This document shows, one piece after another, positions 1 to 5,691 of a stretch of 6,459 bases of DNA. The stretch is from contig VMES01000062.1 in NCBI GenBank assembly GCA_007375655.1, positions 1 through 6,459 on the forward strand, written 5' to 3'. The stretch comes from Parcubacteria group bacterium Greene0416_79 (GTDB taxonomy: Bacteria > Patescibacteriota > Minisyncoccia > Phycocordibacterales > UBA10002). Numbering within the stretch: position 1 is the stretch's first letter; each line of letters begins with the position of its first letter. The notes under the pieces are model-generated. The model was not told the DNA's origin. It saw only the letters and a program-made list of their open reading frames with translations, and did no database searches. A program made the translations under genes and the position numbers.

Positions 1-54
1 CAGATTGCGGAGGCGAATCAGCCGTTTGCGCATCTCATTTTCAGTCAGGTTCAT
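1..54 (-). CDS. 5' end of an unidentified gene, cut by the window edge
   Basis: An ATG at 54 opens a frame of 18 codons that runs off the left edge without a stop and reads MNLTENEMRKRLIRLRNL. It is rich in Arg, Leu and Glu and looks like the start of an amphipathic or coiled-coil helix. I do not recognise the family; a DNA-binding or transposase N-terminus is one possibility but nothing here proves it. The start is supported mainly by an extended -10 box (TGATATACT) that ends seven bases before the ATG, which would give a leaderless transcript. It lies in the same direction as all other genes, 128 bases beyond the SIMPL gene. There is no Shine-Dalgarno motif. Confidence 0.4.
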   Translation of the reverse strand, partial: MNLTENEMRKRLIRLRNL

Positions 55-60
55 CTTGAC

Positions 61-69
61 AGTATATCA
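61..69 (-). promoter_or_regulatory. Extended -10 promoter element for the partial gene at the left edge
   Basis: On the minus strand this reads TGATATACT: a TG dinucleotide, one base, then TATACT (5 of 6 to the -10 consensus). Six bases separate it from the ATG at 54, so the expected transcription start falls on or next to the start codon. I see no good -35 box 17 nt upstream (ACACCC). The same TATACT hexamer precedes the SIMPL and antitoxin genes. Confidence 0.4.
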
Positions 70-82
70 CGGAATGTTGCGG

Positions 83-157
83 GGGGTGTGGATACTTACA
101 CCCCGAACTTTTCAAAAAAAGTGTGGGGTGACATTCTTTTCCGCGTGAAGTCCGCGG
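83..157. other. Cluster of three short inverted repeats downstream of the SIMPL gene
   Basis: Three stems lie between the SIMPL stop and the next gene. CCGCG (141-145) pairs with CGCGG (153-157) across a 7-nt loop. CCCC plus ACTTTT (101-112) pairs with AAAAGT plus GGGG (117-128) around a 2-by-2 internal loop. GGGGTGT (83-89) pairs with ACACCCC (98-104). The last two share bases 101-104, so they are mutually exclusive. None is followed by a T tract in the direction of transcription, so this is not a canonical terminator. It may act as a transcript 3'-end structure. Confidence 0.35.
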
Positions 158-182
158 AGGTCTGCATCAAGTCAGCGTTCTC

Positions 183-977
183 TTACTTAATCTCGTAAGT
201 CACGGAAACGGTTGAAACAATCTTATCCTCCCCAACCGGAATCTCGGGAGCTACCGGAGCACCATCTCCGCCCCGTCCGTACGCCTCCGCCATCATTGCC
301 TTGCCGTACATTGGGTAATAGCCGCCTTCGCTGTAACTTATGATACGAACCAAATCCACGCCAAGCGACTGTGCGAGCTTCCCTGCCTCTCCCCGCGCGT
401 CTTTGATTGCCTTATCGCGCGCCTCCCGCACGAGCTCATCGCGCTTGTCAAAATCAAACGAAAGTCCGGAGACATCCGTGGCGCCAATCTCCCCGATGCC
501 TGCCAAGAGTTTGCCTGCGCTCCCGAGGTCGCGCACCTTCACAGAGACACTCTGCGTTACCACATACGCAACAAGTTCGCGCTTGCCTTCCTGAGGAACA
601 GGGTAGTACGCCGGCGCTACGGCGGCTTTCGCATACTCATACCGAGGGTAGAGGTTGTACCCGCTCGTCTTGATGTCTTTTTCCGCGACACCGTTCTCTT
701 TGAGGTACGCGAGAATGGCATTGGTGGTCTTTGCCGCCTCATCCTGCGCTTCTTTCACGACGAGCGACTCATCGGTTACGCTAAAACTGAAAGTTGCAAT
801 ATCAGGCACGCCCACTACCTCTCCTTTGCCGGAGACGGAAATGATGCTCTGTCCTTGCGGGTACGAGCCGATAAAACGAAACGCCTTTACCTCGCCGACA
901 AACTTCGCAAGCAGAAAGAGTGAGAGAAGCGCGAGGGTGATAACAATGCTTTTTTTGATCTTTGGGTCTTCAAACAT
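183..977 (-). CDS. SIMPL-domain (DUF541) protein with N-terminal membrane anchor
   Basis: A 264-residue protein. Residues about 10-27 form one hydrophobic helix behind a Lys-rich N-terminus, so the rest should lie outside the cytoplasmic membrane. Residues about 45-263 match the SIMPL/DUF541 pattern: an opening strand ISVSGKGEV followed by PDIATFSFSV, a central DIKTSGYNLYPRYEY segment, then QSVSVKVRDL, GATDVSGLSFDFD, and an Ala-rich helix ending in LAQSLGV. The family includes E. coli YggE and bacterial periplasmic proteins; it is loosely linked to oxidative stress and envelope functions, but no reaction is established. Length is normal for the family plus an anchor. The ATG at 977 is preceded only by a weak GAAG motif, but an extended -10 box sits about 38 nt upstream, so it is probably a single-gene transcript. 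Family is secure; role is not. Confidence 0.9.
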   Translation of the reverse strand: MFEDPKIKKSIVITLALLSLFLLAKFVGEVKAFRFIGSYPQGQSIISVSGKGEVVGVPDIATFSFSVTDESLVVKEAQDEAAKTTNAILAYLKENGVAEKDIKTSGYNLYPRYEYAKAAVAPAYYPVPQEGKRELVAYVVTQSVSVKVRDLGSAGKLLAGIGEIGATDVSGLSFDFDKRDELVREARDKAIKDARGEAGKLAQSLGVDLVRIISYSEGGYYPMYGKAMMAEAYGRGGDGAPVAPEIPVGEDKIVSTVSVTYEIK

Positions 978-1014
978 AATGCTTCATATTCATTAACCGA
1001 CTAATGAGACAAGA

Positions 1015-1023
1015 AGTATAGCA
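1015..1023 (-). promoter_or_regulatory. Extended -10 promoter of the SIMPL gene
   Basis: The minus strand reads TGCTATACT: an extended -10 element (TG, one base, TATACT). The expected start is near 1008, giving a leader of about 30 nt before the ATG at 977. The -35 position holds only ATTTTC within a T-rich run. That run is also the T tract of the folD terminator, so terminator and promoter are packed back to back. Confidence 0.5.
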
Positions 1024-1071
1024 GAAAAAAAGAAAAAGAAAATCTCTGCAGCGCATACCGCATTGCAGAGA
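1024..1071 (-). terminator. Intrinsic terminator downstream of folD
   Basis: On the minus strand a perfect 8-bp stem, TCTCTGCA (1071-1064) with TGCAGAGA (1050-1043), encloses a 13-nt loop. It is followed at once by a T-rich tract of 19 bases (1042-1024) interrupted only by two C residues. This is the canonical shape of a rho-independent terminator in the direction of folD transcription. It lies 166 nt past the folD stop and just upstream of the SIMPL promoter, separating the two units. Confidence 0.75.
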
Positions 1072-1158
1072 CAGATGATGAGGCGGACGACTCATTGAAT
1101 TCCACAGATATCCCGTCGCCTGTAGCGAACGGCTACTCTTCAATTACTCCCTATTCCA

Positions 1159-1198
1159 GATGTTAAATTAAGAAACGACCGTTTCTTAATTTAACATC
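1159..1198. repeat. Perfect 40-nt palindrome (19-bp arms, 2-nt spacer)
   Basis: GATGTTAAATTAAGAAACG at 1159-1177 is followed by AC and then by its exact reverse complement at 1180-1198. The arms are AT-rich with one GC-richer end at the loop. No T tract follows on either strand, so it is not a textbook terminator, although it lies 39 nt past the folD stop and would form a very stable hairpin at the mRNA 3' end. It may be a dispersed palindromic repeat of this genome; only one copy is in the window. Confidence 0.85.
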
Positions 1199-1236
1199 GC
1201 CAAAAGCGGCGGTTCAGGGGGGGGTTAGGAGAAAAT

Positions 1237-2115
1237 TTAGGATGACATGCGCTGGCGCTCATACGCCTCCGTCAGATTCTCAAACAGCGCCGCCACAGTC
1301 ATTGGCCCTACCCCGCCCGGAACAGGAGAGAGGGCCGCCACCCTTTCCTTCACGGCGTCAAAGTCCAGATCGCCGACGATGATCTGGCGCGGCACTTCTT
1401 CCTGAAGTGCCGCGCCGCCGACGCTATTGATTCCTACATCAACCACAACCTGTGTTTTGTCATCTCTGAAATACTCCGCGCCAATGAGCTTGGGTTTCCC
1501 GATAGCAACCACCACGATATCGCTCGCGCGCGCTATTTCTTTGGTATCTGCCGTCTGACTATGACACACGGTAACTTCCGCGCCTCTCTGCCGAAGGTAC
1601 TCTGCCGTTGGCGTGCCCACTAGCGCAGAGCGCCCGAGCATCGCCGCGCGCCTCCCCTCTATAGGTACCGCGTAAAAATCCAGCAACTCAATAATTCCGC
1701 GCGCCGTTGCAGGCCAGAGGTAGGGGGTTCCCTTCCCGCGCAGCGCTACGTGTTCACTACCCAGTCCGTCCACATCCTTTGCGGGCGCGATTGCGTCAAG
1801 CAATCTCTGCCTGTCTAAAGAATCGGGCAGTGGGAGTTGAATAATAATTCCGTGAACGGTCCTATCCTGATTTAACTCTCCAATAACCGAAAGGACCTCG
1901 CTACTTGAAACAGAAACGGGAAGCACTCTATGCGCTACTTTCACTTTTATCTTCTCTCCAAAGAGTTCTTTCTGCCGGATATACGCGGAGCTTTCTTTGT
2001 TAGAGCCAACCTGCACTATCGCCAACCTTGGCGAATCCGAAAGCGCTCCGATCTTTCTTCGGAGCGCCACGGCAATCTCATCTCGGACTTTTCTGCCGTC
2101 CAGTATCAAAACCAT
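1237..2115 (-). CDS. folD: Bifunctional methylenetetrahydrofolate dehydrogenase / methenyltetrahydrofolate cyclohydrolase
   Basis: A 292-residue cytoplasmic enzyme interconverting 5,10-methylene-THF, 5,10-methenyl-THF and 10-formyl-THF with NADP, feeding purine and formyl-Met synthesis. Seen in the sequence, numbered from the chosen ATG: N-terminal strand ILDGRKVRDEI; catalytic Tyr45 and Lys49 in SSAYIRQK; VHGIIIQLPLP with Gln93; KDVDGL with Asp114; Rossmann signature GRSALVGTP (161-169); VTVCHSQT; and the C-terminal SPVPGGVGPMT (263-273). No key residue is missing. The frame stays open upstream to 2397, but that 94-residue extension has no FolD similarity and overlaps the DUF3105 gene, so I start at 2115, giving the usual family length. 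The start has no Shine-Dalgarno. A repeat-rich 112-nt spacer separates it from the DUF3105 gene, and a palindrome and terminator follow. Confidence 0.96.
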   Translation of the reverse strand: MVLILDGRKVRDEIAVALRRKIGALSDSPRLAIVQVGSNKESSAYIRQKELFGEKIKVKVAHRVLPVSVSSSEVLSVIGELNQDRTVHGIIIQLPLPDSLDRQRLLDAIAPAKDVDGLGSEHVALRGKGTPYLWPATARGIIELLDFYAVPIEGRRAAMLGRSALVGTPTAEYLRQRGAEVTVCHSQTADTKEIARASDIVVVAIGKPKLIGAEYFRDDKTQVVVDVGINSVGGAALQEEVPRQIIVGDLDFDAVKERVAALSPVPGGVGPMTVAALFENLTEAYERQRMSS

Positions 2116-2121
2116 AATTAC

Positions 2122-2205
2122 GTACCAATCTGCGAATGGAGCTAATCTGCTAATACCTACGAATAAGAGTCTGAATCGGATTAGTTGGTATTGGTAGATT
2201 GGTAC
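2122..2205. repeat. Low-complexity inverted repeat in the folD leader region
   Basis: The spacer is built from recurring words of the type ATTGGTA, ATTAG and ATTCG. GTACCAATCT (2122-2131) is the exact reverse complement of 2196-2205. A longer pairing joins 2139-2160 with 2184-2205: 20 of 22 positions pair in plus-strand RNA, four of them as G-U wobbles, while in minus-strand RNA the same four become A-C mismatches. The two pairings compete for 2196-2205. It lies directly upstream of folD, so it could affect folD translation, or be only a dispersed intergenic repeat. Confidence 0.6.
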
Positions 2206-2227
2206 CGGATTCGTTGATTGGTGTCCA

Positions 2228-2764
2228 TTAGTTGAAAGTGGACTCCATCGCCCCCGCCGGAATCTTCTCTGGTCCTCTGTTGCGATACCGCTTGATGAAG
2301 TCGCGGATACGGCCTTCGGGCAATAGACCGCCCTCAAGATTAAACTTATCCACCCGCTCCCACGAAACGAGCGCGATATCTGTATCGTTCTGCTCACGAG
2401 GCGTAATAATCATCTTCGCAAACGCGAACTTCTTAAGCTCATTTTTCACCACCGCCGGAATACGCGGGTGATACGCAATCCACACATCGCCATGCTCAAG
2501 ATTGTGAATCACATACCCGTCCGGCACGGATTCGTTATAAAACTTCTTTCGCGCGGTAAGTGCATAGTGCCAGCCGCCGGACGGCGGATTTGAGTTGTAC
2601 TCGCCGTGTGTGGCATCCACTGCGATATGCTCCCGATTCTGCGCGGGATAGAAAACGCTCAAGTCGGGTCCGGACGGCTCATTCTTTTTCACAAGAGCAT
2701 ACCCGCCCCACCCGAGAAATCCGGCAATGACTGCTATGAGGATGGCCCATGCGGTCTTTGACAT
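2228..2764 (-). CDS. DUF3105 membrane-anchored protein
   Basis: A 178-residue protein. Residues about 5-24 are a single hydrophobic helix, followed by a short linker and an extracytoplasmic domain. The domain carries the DUF3105 hallmarks: His53 and then YNSNPPSGGWH (56-66), and VIHNLEHGDVWIAYHP (85-100) with His87, His91 and His99. The conserved His, Asn and Glu residues suggest a metal or small-ligand site, but the function of the family is unknown to me. The C-terminal 40 residues are basic and include a GRIRDFIKRYRNRGPEKIP stretch typical of the family end. The ATG at 2764 is placed just before the anchor and has no Shine-Dalgarno; a possible extended -10 (TGTTAGTAT) ends six bases before it. 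It lies between the four-helix-bundle gene and folD, with no visible link to either. Confidence 0.85.
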   Translation of the reverse strand: MSKTAWAILIAVIAGFLGWGGYALVKKNEPSGPDLSVFYPAQNREHIAVDATHGEYNSNPPSGGWHYALTARKKFYNESVPDGYVIHNLEHGDVWIAYHPRIPAVVKNELKKFAFAKMIITPREQNDTDIALVSWERVDKFNLEGGLLPEGRIRDFIKRYRNRGPEKIPAGAMESTFN

Positions 2765-2770
2765 GGCGAT

Positions 2771-2779
2771 ATACTAACA
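2771..2779 (-). promoter_or_regulatory. Possible extended -10 element for the DUF3105 gene
   Basis: The minus strand reads TGTTAGTAT: a TG, one base, then TAGTAT (4 of 6 to consensus), with six bases before the ATG at 2764. The spacing equals that of the TATACT box before the gene at 54. The -35 position (TTTTAG) is poor and falls within the flanking inverted repeat. This is a weak call. Confidence 0.25.
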
Positions 2780-2781
2780 TA

Positions 2782-2809
2782 AAAATCTAAACTCTAAAAG
2801 CTAAACAAA
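2782..2809 (+). repeat. Left arm of inverted repeat flanking the four-helix-bundle gene
   Basis: This A-rich 28-nt arm is made of CTAAA words. Its reverse complement matches 3214-3241 at 25 of 28 positions with no gaps; the mismatches are one single base and one adjacent pair. It lies 30 nt beyond the stop of the four-helix-bundle gene and 17 nt upstream of the DUF3105 start. Confidence 0.7.
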
Positions 2810-2839
2810 GTACAAATCACAATATCCAAACCAGCCAAT

Positions 2840-3208
2840 TTATTTTGACTTCTCAATAATTGCCCCAAAGATCTTCATAAGTTCATTTGATTCTTGAATC
2901 AATCGCTGCCTTTCATTCTCCTGCTCAGCCAGTGGCTCTGTAAGAAACAGCCAATATCGGCTCTCTTTAGTTTCTTTTTTCGATATTTTTATCCGCATTA
3001 CAAAATCTTTTCGGCTTAGTGCCTCGTTCGCTTCTATGTAATTAGCACCGACCGAACCGCCGGAGCGCACTAATTGTTTCCCATTTTCAATGTTTGAAAT
3101 TGTTTTTGGCAATTTTCTCACATATTGATTCACATCTCGCGCAAACTGGAGCGTCCGGTCTTCCAAGTCAGAAAAAGGGCTCCGTTTCGTATTTGTATTT
3201 TGAGACAT
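2840..3208 (-). CDS. Four-helix-bundle protein of the 23S rRNA intervening-sequence (IVP) family
   Basis: A 122-residue, soluble, mostly helical protein. The family signature is clear: FSDLEDRTLQFARDVNQYVRKLP (12-34), then QLVRSGGSVGANYIEANEALSRKDF (45-69), RIKISKKETKESRYWL (72-87), and a C-terminal helix LIQESNELMKIFGAIIEK. The length is normal and no conserved segment is missing. The family was first described as proteins encoded in intervening sequences of 23S rRNA; here it is a free-standing gene with no rRNA nearby. The molecular role is unknown; structures of relatives are small helical oligomers. The gene sits between livF and the DUF3105 gene and is bounded on both sides by an inverted repeat, as if it were a separate cassette. 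The ATG at 3208 has no Shine-Dalgarno and no clear promoter. Confidence 0.92.
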   Translation of the reverse strand: MSQNTNTKRSPFSDLEDRTLQFARDVNQYVRKLPKTISNIENGKQLVRSGGSVGANYIEANEALSRKDFVMRIKISKKETKESRYWLFLTEPLAEQENERQRLIQESNELMKIFGAIIEKSK

Positions 3209-3213
3209 TAGGG

Positions 3214-3241
3214 TTTGTTTAGATTTTAGTCTTTAGATTTT
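3214..3241 (-). repeat. Right arm of inverted repeat flanking the four-helix-bundle gene, with internal tandem repeat
   Basis: It pairs with 2782-2809 at 25 of 28 positions. On the plus strand the 12-nt word TTTAGATTTTAG occurs twice in tandem with a 14-nt period (3218-3229 and 3232-3243). The arm starts six bases upstream of the four-helix-bundle start codon and ends inside the livF stop codon (3240-3242), so it fills the whole livF to four-helix-bundle gap. Confidence 0.7.
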
Positions 3242-3883
3242 AGACTTTTCCAAGGAATACCTTCTCCAAAATCCTGCTCTGTATCACCTCGCTCGGTTTC
3301 CCCTCCGCCACCACGACTCCTTTATCCAACACATACGCGCGATGGACAATATGAAGAAGCGACCGCAGGTTGTGCTCCACCACAAAAATCGCCGTCTTGT
3401 GCCGCTCGTTTATTTCTTTAATCTTCGCAAATACTTCTTTCACAATCTTCGGCGCAAGCCCGAGCGATGGTTCATCAAGAAGGAGAACGGACGGGCGCGT
3501 GACAAGCGCGCGGGCAATCGCAAGCATCTGTTGCTGCCCTCCGGAGAGCGTGCCTGACTTTTCGTTGAGTTTAGCTTTGAGCGCTGGGAAAAACTCAAGC
3601 ACTTCGCCAATTCGCTCCCGAAGCAGTTTTTTATCACGCACCACGAATCCTCCTATCTCCAGATTCTCCAGGACGTGATGGCGCGCTCGTGCCAGAGCAC
3701 CCTGCCTCTGGAAACCTCCGCCAGTCCGAAGATGGTCTTGAGTATCGTGGACTTCCCCGCCCCGTTCGGCCCCATAAGCGCGACAATCTCCCCCTCGTCA
3801 AGCGAGACGCTCGCGCCCTCAAGTGCATTCACCCCGCCATAGTGAACATGCGCGTTTTCTACTTTGAGCAATGTTTCTTTCAT
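3240..3883 (-). pseudogene. livF: Broken LivF-type ATPase of a branched-chain amino acid ABC transporter
   Basis: The protein is split between two frames. The first part, from the ATG at 3883, has MKETLLKVENAHVHYGG, an A-loop Tyr, and Walker A GPNGAGKST at about 38-46, and is normal up to WHERAIT (to about 3674). It then reads into a TAG stop. The second part is in another frame, starting VLENLEIGGFVVRDKK at about 3674, and holds the ABC signature LSGGQQQ, Walker B LLLDEPS, D-loop LGLAP and H-loop His in FVVEHN, ending LEKVFLGKV. LivF relatives carry about 25-30 residues between these blocks, including the Q-loop and a VPEGR-like motif; these are absent. So there is a deletion of a length not divisible by three, not just a frameshift. 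About 214 residues remain against a usual 235. As written, no working ATPase can be made. Assembly error is an alternative. Confidence 0.88.
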
Positions 3884-3893
3884 CGTCTTACAT

Positions 3894-3940
3894 GCCCCAC
3901 CCCTCGCTCCTCTTTACCCAAGTAAAGAGGAGCGAGGGGT
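3894..3940. repeat. Perfect 19-bp hairpin after the binding-protein gene, sharing a core with 5834-5862
   Basis: Positions 3899-3917 and 3922-3940 are exact reverse complements with a CCAA loop (TTGG on the minus strand). The hairpin starts 5 nt past the stop of the intact binding-protein gene and ends 15 nt before the livF start. No T tract follows, so it is not a standard terminator. A hairpin here could protect the 3' end of the binding-protein mRNA and lower livF expression, as known for other ABC operons; that is inference. The 16-nt core CTTTACCCAAGTAAAG recurs near the other binding-protein gene. Confidence 0.8.
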
Positions 3941-3945
3941 CTTAT

Positions 3946-5061
3946 CTATTCGGCAAGCGGCGCAAATTGACCATTTTTGATAGTTTTGAGCATTAAGGGC
4001 ACGGAAAATTCGTGAGTGTTTCCGATACTATCAAAAACGCCCAAGGCACCGGAATAGTTCCGGACATTTTCGAGAAAGTTCACTATATCGGTTCCGGATA
4101 CTGCATTTTGATTAACCGCTTGAGCAAGCAAGGTAATCGCATCATAACTATGGGCAGAACCCGGACCGGGTGTCTGTCCGTATGTACTTTTATATGCCTC
4201 ACTAAACCAACCAGAAGGTTCCGCCGCTTGTGTATATATGATTCCATCAAGCGAACCTCCGGCCGCCTGTAATGTTTCATCTCCCTCAACAAAATTGAAA
4301 CCAAGAAAATCTCCTTTATACCCAAGCTCGCGAGCCTGCTTACCAAAGACCCCTGCAGTCCCGGGGAGTAGTCCAACGAAGATTGCATCGGGTTTTTTCG
4401 CGAGCATCTTCGTGATAACGGTTCTATAATCTTTCTGGTCTGGCACTATAGATTCGGAAGAAACTTCCTTCCTTGAGAAATCGTTATTTGCTTTCAACAC
4501 CTCGTAACCACTCTGGATTCCATCCTGTAAAGCAACGACCGATGCGATATTGCTGTAATTCTTTCGTGTTAAAAATTCGAGAAGTTTTTCTGCCTCTTTC
4601 CTAGTGGAGATCTCAAGACGCATAACAAACCCACGATCTTTCTGGACAGGAGCGGATGCAATAGCAACAAGCGGTATCTTCCTCTCGTCCGCAAGGGGGG
4701 CAAGAGCGCTACATGGTGCAGAAGTAAAACAGATTACTGCGTGTACCTTTTCTTTTTCAACCAGTTTGTAAAATCCAGTCACAGCGGTTTTGGGGTCAAA
4801 ATGATCATCCTCAAAAACCAGTGAGAATCTCCCTTGAAGGGAAGTTTCCAAACCCCTATATGCAAGCAGAGCGCCATTTTTTGCATTTTCTCCCAAAGAA
4901 GCGACCGGACCTGTCAATGGGAAAATAAGTCCGATTTTAATCGCCTCGCTCTTTTTTTGCGTGTTCACCGCAAATCCCACGACAACTATCACCGCGAGCA
5001 CGATGAGCCACAGCGCGAAGCGAGTGTTGTTTGGCACTGGTTGTGTCTGATTCTCGTCCAT
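3946..5061 (-). CDS. LIV-type ABC transporter substrate-binding protein (Peripla_BP_6 type), membrane-anchored
   Basis: A 371-residue type I periplasmic binding fold protein that would bind an amino acid or similar ligand outside the membrane and deliver it to a Liv-type permease. Residues 14-33 are one hydrophobic helix; there is no lipobox Cys, so it is likely an uncleaved anchor. The mature domain opens with IKIGLIFPLTGPVASLGENAKNGALLA (41-67), the usual family start, continues with FEDDHFDPKTAVTGFYKLV, and ends with SYDAITLLAQAV, GALGVFDSIGNTHEF and MLKTIKNGQFAPLAE. The ligand cannot be told from the sequence. The frame is complete. AAGAGA upstream of the ATG at 5061 is a weak ribosome site. 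It starts 44 nt after the PIN gene with no terminator between, so it is probably co-transcribed with the toxin-antitoxin pair. It is paralogous to the broken gene at 5866-6459. Confidence 0.93.
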   Translation of the reverse strand: MDENQTQPVPNNTRFALWLIVLAVIVVVGFAVNTQKKSEAIKIGLIFPLTGPVASLGENAKNGALLAYRGLETSLQGRFSLVFEDDHFDPKTAVTGFYKLVEKEKVHAVICFTSAPCSALAPLADERKIPLVAIASAPVQKDRGFVMRLEISTRKEAEKLLEFLTRKNYSNIASVVALQDGIQSGYEVLKANNDFSRKEVSSESIVPDQKDYRTVITKMLAKKPDAIFVGLLPGTAGVFGKQARELGYKGDFLGFNFVEGDETLQAAGGSLDGIIYTQAAEPSGWFSEAYKSTYGQTPGPGSAHSYDAITLLAQAVNQNAVSGTDIVNFLENVRNYSGALGVFDSIGNTHEFSVPLMLKTIKNGQFAPLAE

Positions 5062-5105
5062 ATTTTTCTCTTAATTGATTGTCCGTAATTCTTTATCGCT
5101 CTATC

Positions 5106-5492
5106 TTACCAAACCGTTTTAGTGTAGAGGCGACGAATAATCCGGTCCCGCGAGAGGAGAGGCGCGTCAAAGAGCCGCGCCGTGGCCACAACCACGCGGT
5201 CATGTAAATCTTTAAATCCTTTAGTTCGTTCAACTTCCAAAATAAGATTCCAGTCCACCGATGCGATAACGAGGTTCCGCGCGTTTGCGATGCGTAGCAT
5301 GAGCGCTTGAAAATCAAAACGCGCTTTCCCCTTCTCAAAGATATCCATACACTCCAAAAGAACAATGGGGGAGATAACCATGGTGAGTTCGCCCGCCTCG
5401 GCGCGCGAGAGAAATGACTCTGCATGTAAAGAGAGCCGTCTGTCACTGGTCAGATACCAGATAAGCGTGTGCGTATCAACACAGCAATACAT
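5106..5492 (-). CDS. PIN-domain ribonuclease, VapC-like toxin
   Basis: A 128-residue single-domain protein. The PIN acidic residues are all present: Asp6 in VDTHTLIWYL, Glu47 in ISPIVLLECMD, Asp95 and Asp98 in KDLHDRVVVATA, and Asp116 in LLSRDRII. Family knowledge: these bind Mg or Mn and cleave RNA, usually as the toxin of a type II toxin-antitoxin pair. The ATG at 5492 is four bases after the stop of the small upstream gene, with no Shine-Dalgarno, which suggests translational coupling. The tight pairing with that small gene supports a toxin-antitoxin module. The target RNA is unknown. The intact binding-protein gene follows 44 nt downstream. Confidence 0.9.
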   Translation of the reverse strand: MYCCVDTHTLIWYLTSDRRLSLHAESFLSRAEAGELTMVISPIVLLECMDIFEKGKARFDFQALMLRIANARNLVIASVDWNLILEVERTKGFKDLHDRVVVATARLFDAPLLSRDRIIRRLYTKTVW

Positions 5493-5496
5493 AAAT

Positions 5497-5682
5497 CTAG
5501 CGGTACTTTTTAAAAAGAGAGGAACGGGCCGCTTTTATCTGCTTCTCTGAAATCTTTACTCCTTTCAATATTCCGCGAAGAGAGACGAGGGGCTTTTCCG
5601 ACTCCAACGCGCGCGCTGACTGCTTGAGAGAAAAAAGCGCCCGCCCAAGCTTCCGAAGTTGTGTTGTGCTTGATGTAACCAT
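5497..5682 (-). CDS. Small antitoxin-like protein paired with the PIN toxin
   Basis: A 61-residue basic protein, MVTSSTTQLRKLGRALFSLKQSARAL at the start and VSLRGILKGVKISEKQIKAARSSLFKKYR at the end. The C-terminal ISEKQIKAARSSLF helix resembles the ends of short antitoxins paired with PIN toxins, where it usually wraps the toxin; I base the call on this and on its place directly upstream of the PIN gene. A DNA-binding fold at the N-terminus is not obvious in so short a sequence. The start at 5682 is supported by a promoter whose -10 box ends nine bases before the ATG, so the mRNA would be nearly leaderless. It could repress that promoter as type II antitoxins do; no operator is visible. Confidence 0.75.
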   Translation of the reverse strand: MVTSSTTQLRKLGRALFSLKQSARALESEKPLVSLRGILKGVKISEKQIKAARSSLFKKYR

Positions 5683-5691
5683 AACAAAGAA

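Noticed and set aside
655..996. A 113-residue plus-strand frame opposite the SIMPL gene
   Set aside because: Antisense shadow with no family features; the SIMPL frame is strongly conserved in pattern.
2840..3208. An intervening sequence inside a 23S rRNA gene
   Set aside because: The protein belongs to that family, but the flanks are livF and a DUF3105 gene, not rRNA.
2782..3241. CRISPR array or tandem repeat array
   Set aside because: Only two short repeats of a 14-nt period exist at the right arm; there are no regular spacers and no cas genes.
3634..3828. A 64-residue Arg/Ser-rich minus-strand frame within livF
   Set aside because: Composition typical of an out-of-frame reading of a GC-rich gene; the Walker A region is in the other frame.
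3240..3883. Programmed ribosomal frameshift in livF
   Set aside because: About 25-30 residues of the family are absent at the junction, so changing frame alone would not give a whole LivF; there is no slippery heptamer with a downstream structure at the joint.
3899..3940. Rho-independent terminator after the binding-protein gene
   Set aside because: The stem is strong, but the bases after it on the minus strand are TGGGGCATG, with no T tract.
5093..5446. A 117-residue minus-strand frame within the PIN gene
   Set aside because: The PIN frame carries all catalytic acidic residues; this one is its out-of-frame shadow.
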